From positions 1 through 5,413 of the forward strand of contig CAJMRZ010000119.1 in assembly GCA_905215945.1 (NCBI GenBank): a stretch of 5,413 nucleotides of DNA, read 5' to 3'. The notes beneath the pieces are model-generated. The model was not told the DNA's origin. It saw only the letters and a program-made list of their open reading frames with translations, and searched no databases. A program made the translations under genes and the position numbers. Numbering within the stretch: the stretch's first letter is position 1; each line of letters begins with the position of its first letter. Positions 1 through 5,413 of the stretch are shown in pieces. Source of the stretch: an uncultured bacterium. Lineage in GTDB: Bacteria > Actinomycetota > Coriobacteriia > Coriobacteriales > Coriobacteriaceae.

Positions 1-1825
1 CACCACACGCGAGGCCAGCGACGCTATCATCGAACGCTGCGTCGAGCTGCTGGCTGGCGGCGGCATCGTCGCCATCAAGGGTCTGGGCGGATTCCACCTG
101 GCCTGCAATGCCACCAACGAACAGGCGGTGTGCGAGTTGCGCCGTCGCAAGCGTCGCAGCAACAAGCCGCTTGCCGTTATGGTACGCGGCCTTGCCGACG
201 CCGAGCGCCTGTGTCGCATCGATGGCGTTGAGCGCGACCTGCTGGCCGGCAGCGTTCGTCCCATCGTGCTGCTGCGTCGGCGCACTGTTGGCGAGGGCAA
301 CGGCGGTTCCCCCGACATCCTCGCCCTCGCGCCATCTGTCGCGCACGACTTGCCCGAGCTCGGCGTCATGCTCCCCTACACCCCACTTCAACATTTGCTG
401 CTCGCCGCGGCTGCAGCGCACGGTATGCGCGCAATCGTCATGACCAGCGGAAACCTGAGCGAAGAGCCCATCGAGACCGACGATACCCTTGCATGGGAGC
501 ACCTGGTTGCCGCCGGCATCGCCGATGCGCTGCTCGGTAACGACCGCGCGATTCTGTCGCGCTACGACGACTCCGTGGTACGCGTGGTCGACGGCGACGC
601 CATGCCTGTGCGTCGTGCACGCGGATATGCGCCGCAACCGCTGTCGTTGCCGGCGCTCGACGGCACCACGCCCTGCGTACTCGCCTGCGGGCCGCAGCAA
701 AAAGCCACGATTGCACTCACTCGCACGGACTCGGACGGTCATACGACCTGTTTTGTGTCGCAGCATATCGGCGATGTCGAAAACGGCGCGACTTTCGATG
801 CTTGGAGCGCCGCGCGCTCGCGTCTGGAAAACCTCTTTGACCTGGCGCCTGCCGCCTTGGCATGCGACATGCATCCCAGCTATCTGTCGAGCCAATGGGC
901 GCGCGAGCACGATCTGCCGCTTATCGAAGTCCAGCACCACCATGCGCACATCGCGAGCGTAATGGCAGAGGCGATTGTCGCAGGCCGGCTTGCGCCCGAT
1001 GCACGCGTCCTCGGCATCGCCTTCGACGGCACGGGCGCCGGCACCGATGGCACCATATGGGGCGGTGAGTTTCTTGTCGCCCGTCTCACCGATTTTGAGC
1101 GCGTCGCGCATCTGCGCGCCTGGGCGCTTCCCGGTGGCGCCGCATCCGTACACGATGCCCGCCGCAACGCCTTTGCCCTGCTCAGCGAGCTCGACCTGCT
1201 CGAGCACCCGGGAGCCGCGGGGCTCTTGAACAGCCTTGACGAGCAAACGCGCAGCATAACGGCAACGATGATCGAGCGCGGCATCAACAGTCCGCGCACC
1301 AGCAGCATGGGTCGCCTGTTTGATGTCGCAGCCGCGATTTTGGGCATTTGCGGCCAGGCAACCTACGAGGGCGAACCCGCCATCGAGCTCGAAGCCGCCG
1401 CCTGGCGCGCGCTCGACAGCGAAATCGCCCGTTTTCCAGACGACAGCGCCGGCTATTTCGCATCTGGCCCATCGTGGTTGGACGGCCCTTATGTTCTGGA
1501 CCAGAAAGCACTCTTTGAGGCACTTTTGGAGGGAATTGAAGCCGGGGCGCCCGTCGACAGGCTCGCACTCGACTTCCATGTCTCCGTCGCGCGCTCCTCG
1601 GCACGCATCGCCAGCGATATCTGCGGGCGCGAAGGCATCGACACCGTCGCACTCTCGGGCGGCGTGTTCATGAACCGACTTCTGCTCCAGCTCCTCACCC
1701 GCGAGCTCAAAAGCGCGGGCCTTACCGTCCTCGTCCCCCATACCGTGCCCGTCAACGACGGCTGCATCGCCTACGGTCAGGCGGCGGTCGCAAGCGCTCG
1801 TCTTGCGCAGATTGCATCGCAGTAG
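1..1825 (+). CDS. hypF: Carbamoyltransferase HypF, 5'-truncated by window edge
   Basis: HypF transfers a carbamoyl group from carbamoyl phosphate, via carbamoyl-adenylate, to the C-terminal cysteine of HypE; this is the source of the cyanide ligands of [NiFe]-hydrogenase. The reading frame is open from base 2, giving 607 visible residues; full-length HypF is usually about 750-800, so roughly the first 190 residues (acylphosphatase domain and zinc fingers) lie to the left. The GTG at 128 is internal, because conserved YrdC sequence (KGLGGFHLAC, visible residues 26-35) lies upstream of it. The YrdC-like domain covers about residues 7-210, with RRRKRRSNKPLAVM and MTSGNLSEEPI (147-157). The Kae1-like domain follows, with SQHIGDVEN, the metal-binding HHHAH motif (312-316), an FDGTGAGTDGTIWGGE loop, SGGVFMN (552-558) and NDGC (585-588). 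The last motif has Cys where I would expect Gly. No frameshift is seen. It is the first of four collinear hyp genes; a 134-base gap separates it from hypC. Confidence 0.97.
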   Translation, partial: TTREASDAIIERCVELLAGGGIVAIKGLGGFHLACNATNEQAVCELRRRKRRSNKPLAVMVRGLADAERLCRIDGVERDLLAGSVRPIVLLRRRTVGEGNGGSPDILALAPSVAHDLPELGVMLPYTPLQHLLLAAAAAHGMRAIVMTSGNLSEEPIETDDTLAWEHLVAAGIADALLGNDRAILSRYDDSVVRVVDGDAMPVRRARGYAPQPLSLPALDGTTPCVLACGPQQKATIALTRTDSDGHTTCFVSQHIGDVENGATFDAWSAARSRLENLFDLAPAALACDMHPSYLSSQWAREHDLPLIEVQHHHAHIASVMAEAIVAGRLAPDARVLGIAFDGTGAGTDGTIWGGEFLVARLTDFERVAHLRAWALPGGAASVHDARRNAFALLSELDLLEHPGAAGLLNSLDEQTRSITATMIERGINSPRTSSMGRLFDVAAAILGICGQATYEGEPAIELEAAAWRALDSEIARFPDDSAGYFASGPSWLDGPYVLDQKALFEALLEGIEAGAPVDRLALDFHVSVARSSARIASDICGREGIDTVALSGGVFMNRLLLQLLTRELKSAGLTVLVPHTVPVNDGCIAYGQAAVASARLAQIASQ

Positions 1826-1874
1826 CTCGCTCTCGCACGCCGCCGTGCCCAGCCGTCTCACAGGCGTAACGCGT

Positions 1875-1903
1875 TTGCCCGCGAACCCCGCGAGCGCTAC
1901 CAT
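1875..1903 (+). promoter_or_regulatory. Weak candidate sigma70-type promoter before hypC
   Basis: TTGCCC (1875-1880) and TACCAT (1898-1903) are 17 bases apart, and each matches 4 of 6 bases of the -35 and -10 consensus. They sit in the only sizeable gap inside the hyp cluster, so hypCDE could have its own start in addition to read-through from hypF. Matches this weak are common by chance in a stretch of this length, so this is only a pointer. Confidence 0.22.
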
Positions 1904-1930
1904 CAACTGATGGATTATTAAGCGCCCATC
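1900..1930 (+). repeat. Near-palindrome with a third alternative arm upstream of hypC
   Basis: CCATCA (1900-1905) and TGATGG (1908-1913) are perfect reverse complements around a two-base centre. A second CCATC lies at 1926-1930, so GATGG (1909-1913) could pair with either the upstream or the downstream copy. The palindrome overlaps the candidate -10 box, as an operator might. The A/T-rich ATTATTAA directly after it lacks the T-run of a proper terminator. The arms are short, so chance is a real possibility. Confidence 0.3.
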
Positions 1931-1948
1931 CAGCGCAAAGCGTCTAAA

Positions 1949-1954
1949 AGGGGA
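1949..1954 (+). promoter_or_regulatory. Ribosome binding site of hypC
   Basis: AGGGGA, inside the purine-rich run AAAAGGGGAA, ends five bases before the ATG at 1960. It supports that start, as does the MCLAVPG N-terminus, in which Cys2 must directly follow the initiator methionine. Confidence 0.85.
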
Positions 1955-1959
1955 ACAAT

Positions 1960-2220
1960 ATGTGCCTTGCCGTTCCCGGTAAAGTAGTCAAACGCGACGA
2001 CGACCTCAAGGCCACCGTCGACATGATGGGCATCGAGCGCCCCGTGTCGCTGCGACTCGTGCCGACGGCGCAGGTTGGCGACTATATTCTCGTACACGCC
2101 GGCTTTGGCATCCAGATTGTCGACGAGCAGGAAGCACAGGAAACGCTCGAGCTTGTTAATGCCATGTCCGAGCTGGTCGAAGAAGACCAGCTGACCACCA
2201 ACCCGGCGGAGGCTTACTAG
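1960..2220 (+). CDS. hypC: Hydrogenase maturation chaperone HypC
   Basis: HypC is a small cytoplasmic chaperone that forms a complex with HypD, where the Fe(CN)2CO group is assembled, and then carries it to the precursor of the [NiFe]-hydrogenase large subunit. The 86-residue length is normal for the family. The N-terminus MCLAVPGKV carries the essential Cys2, which becomes exposed after methionine removal and helps hold the iron. The family core GDYILVHAGFGI is at residues 40-51, and the acidic segment DEQEAQETLELV (55-66) matches the usual C-terminal helix. The tail from about residue 70 is acidic and probably flexible. The start is fixed by the Cys2 motif and a strong ribosome binding site. 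The TAG stop overlaps the GTG start of hypD by one base, so the two partner proteins are probably translationally coupled. HybG-type paralogues look similar, but adjacency to hypD favours HypC. Confidence 0.97.
   Translation: MCLAVPGKVVKRDDDLKATVDMMGIERPVSLRLVPTAQVGDYILVHAGFGIQIVDEQEAQETLELVNAMSELVEEDQLTTNPAEAY
2208..2212 (+). promoter_or_regulatory. Ribosome binding site of hypD inside the hypC 3' end
   Basis: GGAGG lies within the last codons of hypC and ends seven bases before the GTG at 2220. This near-perfect anti-16S match decides the non-ATG start: with GTG at 2220 the family alignment begins normally, and the next in-frame ATG falls too far inside the protein. Confidence 0.8.
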
Positions 2221-3332
2221 TGGCGCCCGAGCAGCCGGCGCGCTCCGGTATCGACTTTTCGGCATTTCGCGATTCCAAGCTGGCCCGCGAGCTCATCGAA
2301 CGCATCCATGAACTCGTCGGCGACCGCACCATCAACCTTATGGAAGTCTGCGGCACGCACACCGTGAGCATCGGCCGCTATGGCTTTCGCTCCATTATGC
2401 CGGCCGGGCTCAAGCTGCTGAGCGGCCCGGGCTGCCCCGTCTGCGTTACCGCCAACCGCGACATCGACCACGCGATCGCGCTCGCCAACATAGACGGCGC
2501 CATCATCACCACCTTTGGCGACATGATGCGCGTGCCCGGATCGTCCACCTCGCTCGCTGCGCAAAAGGCGGCAGGGCGCGACATCCGCATCGTCTACTCC
2601 CCACTCGACGCGCTCGACATTGCCGAGCAAAACCCCGATCGCCCGGTCATTTTTATGGGCGTGGGCTTTGAGACTACGACGCCCACCATCGCCGCCGCCA
2701 TCTTGGAGGCCGAGGCGCGCGGGCTTTTGAACTTTTCGGTCTATTGCGCCCACAAGACCACGCCGCCGGCGTTGCGTGCCATCGCCAACGATCCCGAGAC
2801 CACCATCGACGGCTTTATCCTGCCGGGCCACGTCGCCACCATCACGGGCTTGGCGCCCTTTAGCTTTTTGGTCGACGAATTCAGTACCCCGGGCGTGGTC
2901 ACGGGATTTGAGCCGGTCGATATCCTGCAGGGCATCTGCATGCTGGTCCAGATGGTTGTCGAGGACAGGCCCGCGATCGACAACGCCTACCGCCGTGGCG
3001 TCAACGCAGACGGCAACCCCGTGGCGCGCCAGCTGGTCGAGCAGGTGTTTGAGCCATGCGACACCACGTGGCGCGGGCTGGGGCCGATTGGCAACTCGGG
3101 TCTTTCTATCCGCCCCGAGTTCTCGCGCTTTGATGCCCGCGCTCGCTTTGACGTGCCCGTTGAGGCGACGGTCGAGCCGCGTGGATGCCGCTGCGGCGAT
3201 GTGCTGCGCGGGGCCATTACGCCGAGCGACTGCCCTCTGTTCGGCCACGCTTGTACACCCGAGCATCCCGTCGGCCCGTGCATGGTGAGCTCCGAGGGCA
3301 GCTGCGCGGCGTACTACCGCTACCGCAACTAG
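2220..3332 (+). CDS. hypD: Hydrogenase maturation Fe-S protein HypD
   Basis: HypD is the redox-active scaffold that, with HypC, binds iron and accepts cyanide from HypE while the Fe(CN)2CO cofactor is built in the cytoplasm. The 370 residues match the usual family length. The catalytic cysteines are present: MEVCGTHT (Cys44) and GPGCPVC (Cys72 and Cys75). Other family blocks are TFGDMMRVPGS (98-108), MGVGFETTTPT (146-156), FILPGHVATITG (199-210) and PGVVTGFEPVDILQG (224-238). The C-terminal part has a cysteine-rich region with Cys323, 325, 338, 345, 354 and 362, including GCRCGDVLRG, CPLFGHACTPE and CMVSSEGSCAAYY; family knowledge places the [4Fe-4S] ligands here. The start is a GTG overlapping the hypC stop (TAGTG) behind a strong ribosome binding site. 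No defects are seen. hypE follows after 48 bases. Confidence 0.98.
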   Translation: MAPEQPARSGIDFSAFRDSKLARELIERIHELVGDRTINLMEVCGTHTVSIGRYGFRSIMPAGLKLLSGPGCPVCVTANRDIDHAIALANIDGAIITTFGDMMRVPGSSTSLAAQKAAGRDIRIVYSPLDALDIAEQNPDRPVIFMGVGFETTTPTIAAAILEAEARGLLNFSVYCAHKTTPPALRAIANDPETTIDGFILPGHVATITGLAPFSFLVDEFSTPGVVTGFEPVDILQGICMLVQMVVEDRPAIDNAYRRGVNADGNPVARQLVEQVFEPCDTTWRGLGPIGNSGLSIRPEFSRFDARARFDVPVEATVEPRGCRCGDVLRGAITPSDCPLFGHACTPEHPVGPCMVSSEGSCAAYYRYRN

Positions 3333-3368
3333 CCCGGACGCACCCGCACACCGGCACCACCCACGATT

Positions 3369-3372
3369 GGAG
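3369..3372 (+). promoter_or_regulatory. Ribosome binding site of hypE
   Basis: GGAG ends eight bases before the ATG at 3381, in the 48-base hypD-hypE spacer. I see no terminator or convincing promoter in that spacer, so the two genes are probably on one transcript. Confidence 0.75.
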
Positions 3373-3380
3373 TTTTCGAT

Positions 3381-4415
3381 ATGTCCCGTACTGCCACCGA
3401 TAGCACCGTCCTGTTGGGCCACGGCTCTGGCGGTCAGATGATGAAGCGCATCATCGATGAGGTCTTTCTGGATGCCTTTGGGTCGCCCGAGCTGCTCGAG
3501 GGCAACGACGCCGGCGTCGCCGCGCTGCCCGCGAGCGGGCGCATCGCCATGTCGACCGACAGCTTTGTAGTCTCGCCGCAGTTCTTCCCCGGCGGCAATA
3601 TCGGCCGCCTCGCCGTATGCGGAACCGTCAACGACGTCGCGACCTCGGGCGCCAACGTGCGCTACCTGTCGTGCGGCTTTATCCTCGAAGAGGGCTATCC
3701 CATGGATAAGCTCCGCCAGATTGTGCAGACGATGGCCGAGACGGCGCGCGAGGCGGGCGTGTCCATAATCACGGGCGACACCAAGGTGGTCGAGCGCGGC
3801 GGGGCCGACGGCGTCTATATCAACACCGCCGGCGTGGGCGAAGTGCCCGCGGGTGTGGCGCTCAGTGGCGCAAACTGCCAGCCCGGCGATGTCATCCTGG
3901 TCTCGGGTACACTGGGCGACCACGGCATCGCTATCATGAGCCAACGCGAGGGTCTGGCGTTTTCGAGCACCATCGAAAGCGACGCCGCGCCGCTCAACCA
4001 CCTGATTGCCGATGTGCTTTCCGCAGCACCCGACACACGCTGCTTCCGCGACCCCACGCGCGGTGGCCTGGCGTCCACACTCAACGAGTTTTCCCAGGCC
4101 AGCGGTGTTGCCATGGAGGTCGACGAGGATGCCGTGCCCGTGCGTCCCGACGTGCAGGCCGCCTGCGAGATGCTCGGCTACGATGTGCTGCAGGTGGCAA
4201 ACGAGGGCAAGATGGTTGCCGTGGTGCCGGCCGAGCAAGCCGATGCCGCGCTAACCGCCATGCGCGCCGCGCGCTACGGCGAGAATGCCGCCATCATCGG
4301 TCGCGTGCTGCCACTTGCCGAGGGCTCCCGTCCCGCCGTGCGCGTGCGCACCGGCTGGGGCTCGACCCGCATCCTCGACATGCTCGTAGGAGAGCAGCTG
4401 CCGAGAATTTGCTAG
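3381..4415 (+). CDS. hypE: Carbamoyl dehydratase HypE
   Basis: HypE is a PurM/AIR-synthase-like ATPase. HypF carbamoylates its C-terminal cysteine; HypE then uses ATP to dehydrate the thiocarboxamide to a thiocyanate and passes the cyanide to iron on HypC-HypD. The 344-residue length is typical. The N-terminal family motif GHGSGGQMM is at residues 13-21, followed by GNDAGV (41-46), STDSFVVSPQFFPGG (58-72), LAVCGTVNDVATSGA (77-91) and GDTKVVERGG (132-141). The second half has VSGTLGDHGIAIMS (174-187), DPTRGGLASTLNE (224-236) and ANEGKMV (273-279). The protein ends exactly in the tail LPRIC (340-344), whose last residue is the carbamoylated cysteine, so the gene is complete and should be functional. 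The start is supported by GGAG and by the normal distance to GHGSGG. It lies in the same direction as hypC and hypD, and probably in the same operon. Confidence 0.98.
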   Translation: MSRTATDSTVLLGHGSGGQMMKRIIDEVFLDAFGSPELLEGNDAGVAALPASGRIAMSTDSFVVSPQFFPGGNIGRLAVCGTVNDVATSGANVRYLSCGFILEEGYPMDKLRQIVQTMAETAREAGVSIITGDTKVVERGGADGVYINTAGVGEVPAGVALSGANCQPGDVILVSGTLGDHGIAIMSQREGLAFSSTIESDAAPLNHLIADVLSAAPDTRCFRDPTRGGLASTLNEFSQASGVAMEVDEDAVPVRPDVQAACEMLGYDVLQVANEGKMVAVVPAEQADAALTAMRAARYGENAAIIGRVLPLAEGSRPAVRVRTGWGSTRILDMLVGEQLPRIC

Positions 4416-4426
4416 GGCGGAATCGC

Positions 4427-4528
4427 ATGATTGGCGCGATGCGGCTTGATATCCCTGGAGATGTTCAGATTCCAAGCACGCCCAACGCGGAAGCCCAGTA
4501 TTATGAGGTGCGTTTTGAAACCCAATGA
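4427..4528 (+). CDS. Doubtful 33-residue small ORF between hypE and the phosphatase gene
   Basis: An ATG 11 bases after the hypE stop opens a 33-codon frame that ends in TGA at 4526-4528. This stop overlaps an ATG at 4525 (ATGA) that is in frame with the phosphatase gene, an arrangement typical of coupled genes. A weak purine-rich stretch, AGGGCGG (4414-4420), precedes it. The product would begin MIGAMRLDIPGD and end EVRFETQ, with no signal peptide or membrane segment, and I recognise no family. Against it, only about half of its third codon positions are G or C, far below the neighbouring genes, and a short hairpin, CGCAT (4424-4428) with ATGCG (4439-4443), would cover its start. It may be plain 5' leader sequence of the next gene. 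Confidence 0.2.
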   Translation: MIGAMRLDIPGDVQIPSTPNAEAQYYEVRFETQ

Positions 4529-4529
4529 C

Positions 4530-4534
4530 GGGAG
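4530..4534 (+). promoter_or_regulatory. Ribosome binding site deciding the phosphatase start
   Basis: GGGAG ends five bases before the ATG at 4540. It lies downstream of the alternative in-frame ATG at 4525, which has only a distant GAGGTG (4505-4510), 14 bases upstream. Position therefore favours 4540 as the true start. A lone TATTAT at 4499-4504 could be a -10 box, but no -35 match lies at the right distance. Confidence 0.7.
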
Positions 4535-4539
4535 CTTTC

Positions 4540-5208
4540 ATGGCAGCAGCTTTTTCCCATGCGATCTTTGACCTGGACGGCACCATCCTCAACACGCTCG
4601 AGGACCTGGCGGCCGCCGGCAACCATACCTGCGAGGCGCACGGCTGGCCCACGTTTGCCGTTGACGAGTACCGCTACAAGGTGGGAAACGGCATGCTCAA
4701 GCTGGTTGAGCGCTTTATGCCCGCCGAGTACGCGGGCGACGGCCGTATGTTTGAGCAGACGCTTGCCGAGTTTAGGGCTTATTACGGCGAGCACAAGGAG
4801 GACCACACCGCCCCCTATGCCGGCACAATCGAGATGCTCGACCGCCTGCGTGCCGCGGGCGTGCAGCTTGCCGTGCTCACCAACAAGGACCACATCTCGG
4901 CGGCTCCGCTTATCGAGAAGTATTTTGGTTCCGAGCGCTTTGCGCTGGTACAGGGCCGTGTCGATGCGTTTCCGCCCAAGCCCGAAGCACCCGTCACGCT
5001 GCATGTGATGGAGGAGCTGGGCGCCGATCCGGCAACCACACTCTATGTGGGCGATTCCAATGTCGATATCCTAACCGGCCACAACGCCGGCCTTAAGAGC
5101 GCGGGCGTCAGCTGGGGCTTCCGCGGCCGCGCAGAGCTGGAGGCAGCCGGCGCCGACTACGTGGTGGACAGCCAGGCAGAGCTCGCGGCGCTGATTCTGG
5201 GCGAGTAA
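4540..5208 (+). CDS. HAD-superfamily phosphatase, Gph/PpaX-like
   Basis: This is a cytoplasmic Mg2+-dependent phosphatase of the haloacid dehalogenase superfamily, closest in appearance to phosphoglycolate phosphatase (Gph). From the ATG at 4540 it has 222 residues, a normal length. All four HAD motifs are present: motif I FDLDGTILNTLEDL with nucleophile Asp11 and acid/base Asp13; motif II VLTNKD with Thr114; motif III Lys147 in FPPKPEAP; and motif IV YVGDSNVDI with Asp172 and Asp176. The stretch between motifs I and II (about 20-90) fits the alpha-helical cap of subfamily I, which sets substrate choice. The C-terminus, GVSWGFRGRAELEAAGADYVVDS, is typical of Gph relatives. The substrate cannot be read from sequence: phosphoglycolate, pyrophosphate or a sugar phosphate are all possible, so no symbol is given. 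It lies 124 bases after hypE on the same strand; no family knowledge links it to hydrogenase maturation. A longer start at 4525 would add five residues. Confidence 0.93.
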   Translation: MAAAFSHAIFDLDGTILNTLEDLAAAGNHTCEAHGWPTFAVDEYRYKVGNGMLKLVERFMPAEYAGDGRMFEQTLAEFRAYYGEHKEDHTAPYAGTIEMLDRLRAAGVQLAVLTNKDHISAAPLIEKYFGSERFALVQGRVDAFPPKPEAPVTLHVMEELGADPATTLYVGDSNVDILTGHNAGLKSAGVSWGFRGRAELEAAGADYVVDSQAELAALILGE

Positions 5209-5219
5209 CCGCTCACCCC

Positions 5220-5242
5220 TCCCACGGGTAGCTAATGTGGGA
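5220..5242 (+). repeat. Short inverted repeat just after the phosphatase gene
   Basis: TCCCAC (5220-5225) and GTGGGA (5237-5242) pair perfectly around an 11-base loop, starting 12 bases after the TAA stop. The position suits a 3' end signal, but no T-run follows, so it is at most an atypical terminator or an mRNA-stabilising hairpin. Confidence 0.35.
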
Positions 5243-5243
5243 C

Positions 5244-5283
5244 GGGACTCTTTTAGCCGCCCCCTGCACCAAAGGAGTGTCCC
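5244..5283 (+). repeat. Imperfect inverted repeat, possible stem-loop
   Basis: Bases 5244-5254 (GGGACTCTTTT) can pair with 5273-5283 (AGGAGTGTCCC). This gives an 11-position stem with one T-T mismatch and two G-T pairs around an 18-base loop. GGGAC is repeated directly in tandem at 5239-5248, so either copy could pair with GTCCC. It directly adjoins the hairpin at 5220-5242. It lacks the T-run of an intrinsic terminator on either strand. Confidence 0.4.
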
Positions 5284-5413
5284 CCAAGTGCCGCCTTCGG
5301 CAGCGATGGCAACGCCACGGGTACAAGCGCCACTTTAGGCCAGCCAAGGGAACGCCGTTGTTTTGGCAACGACAGCGAAAGCCCGCCAGAGCGAGCAAGG
5401 TGCCTTGAAACAA

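Larger units (their letters stand above)
5209..5413 (+). other. Terminal non-coding stretch with several short inverted repeats
   Basis: No convincing gene is seen here. A - strand frame stays open from the right edge to a TGA at 5213-5215. Its product would be rich in Arg, Cys and Trp without any family feature, which is typical of chance reading of non-coding DNA. The stretch holds short inverted repeats: 5220-5242, 5244-5283, TGCCG/CGGCA at 5289-5302 with a four-base loop, CGTTG/CAACG at 5356-5371, and CAAGG/CCTTG at 5396-5407. None is followed by a T-run, so no standard Rho-independent terminator closes the phosphatase gene. I see no tRNA or CRISPR structure. Confidence 0.6.

Noticed and set aside
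128..1825. hypF starting at the GTG at 128
   Set aside because: The frame is open to base 2, and the upstream residues carry conserved YrdC sequence (IKGLGGFHLAC), so 128 is inside the gene and the true start is left of the window.
1837..1867. Terminator after hypF from ACGCC/GGCGT
   Set aside because: The five-base arms are separated by 21 bases and no T-run follows, so it does not look like an intrinsic terminator.
2217..4238. A 673-codon open frame on the - strand covering all of hypD and most of hypE
   Set aside because: It lies opposite two unmistakable genes that share a frame. Its product is a His/Ala/Gly/Asp-rich sequence with no family features. Long antisense frames are expected when third positions are almost all G or C.
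4446..4474. Promoter for the phosphatase from TTGATA at 4446-4451
   Set aside because: The hexamer 17 bases downstream (ATTCCA) does not resemble a -10 box, and the TATTAT at 4499 is 47 bases away, far beyond a usable spacing.
4525..5208. Phosphatase start at the ATG at 4525
   Set aside because: No well-placed ribosome binding site precedes it, while GGGAG sits five bases before the in-frame ATG at 4540. The longer start remains possible through ATGA coupling to the small ORF.
5213..5413. A partial - strand gene reaching the right edge
   Set aside because: The 66-residue product is rich in Arg, Cys and Trp, has no recognisable motif, and its frame runs through the short inverted repeats. 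It could still be the end of a longer gene, which the window cannot show.

Overview
The window is a high-GC (well above 60% by eye), densely coding bacterial segment with all recognisable genes on the + strand. It holds most of a hydrogenase-maturation (hyp) cluster in the order hypF-hypC-hypD-hypE, followed by a HAD-family phosphatase gene resembling gph. The strong G/C bias at third codon positions, GTG start use and tight packing fit a high-GC Gram-positive anaerobe. My best guess is Actinobacteria, class Coriobacteriia (Collinsella-like); this rests on overall look, not on a database search.

Layout. Bases 1-1825 hold hypF, cut by the left edge: its acylphosphatase and zinc-finger parts lie outside, while most of the YrdC-like domain and the whole Kae1-like carbamoyltransferase domain are present. 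Bases 1826-1959 form a 134-base gap with a weak candidate promoter, a short near-palindrome and a good ribosome binding site. hypC (1960-2220) and hypD (GTG start at 2220) overlap by one base (TAGTG). hypE (3381-4415) follows after 48 bases and ends in the diagnostic Pro-Arg-Ile-Cys tail. Bases 4416-4539 are a lower-GC spacer with a doubtful 33-codon ORF. The phosphatase gene runs from 4540 to 5208. Bases 5209-5413 hold no convincing gene but several short inverted repeats.

How the genes work together (family knowledge). HypF uses carbamoyl phosphate and ATP to carbamoylate the C-terminal cysteine of HypE. HypE dehydrates this to a thiocyanate. The cyanide is passed to iron held by the HypC-HypD complex, where the Fe(CN)2CO unit of [NiFe]-hydrogenases is built and then delivered to the large subunit. 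The diagnostic residues I looked for in HypC, HypD and HypE are intact, so the cell should make a [NiFe]-hydrogenase. hypA, hypB (nickel insertion) and the hydrogenase structural genes are not in this window. The phosphatase has no known role in the pathway and may just be a neighbour.

Overall this is a recognisable, ordinary maturation operon. I found no convincing undescribed system. The parts worth a second look are the spacers before hypC, before the phosphatase gene, and at the right edge.
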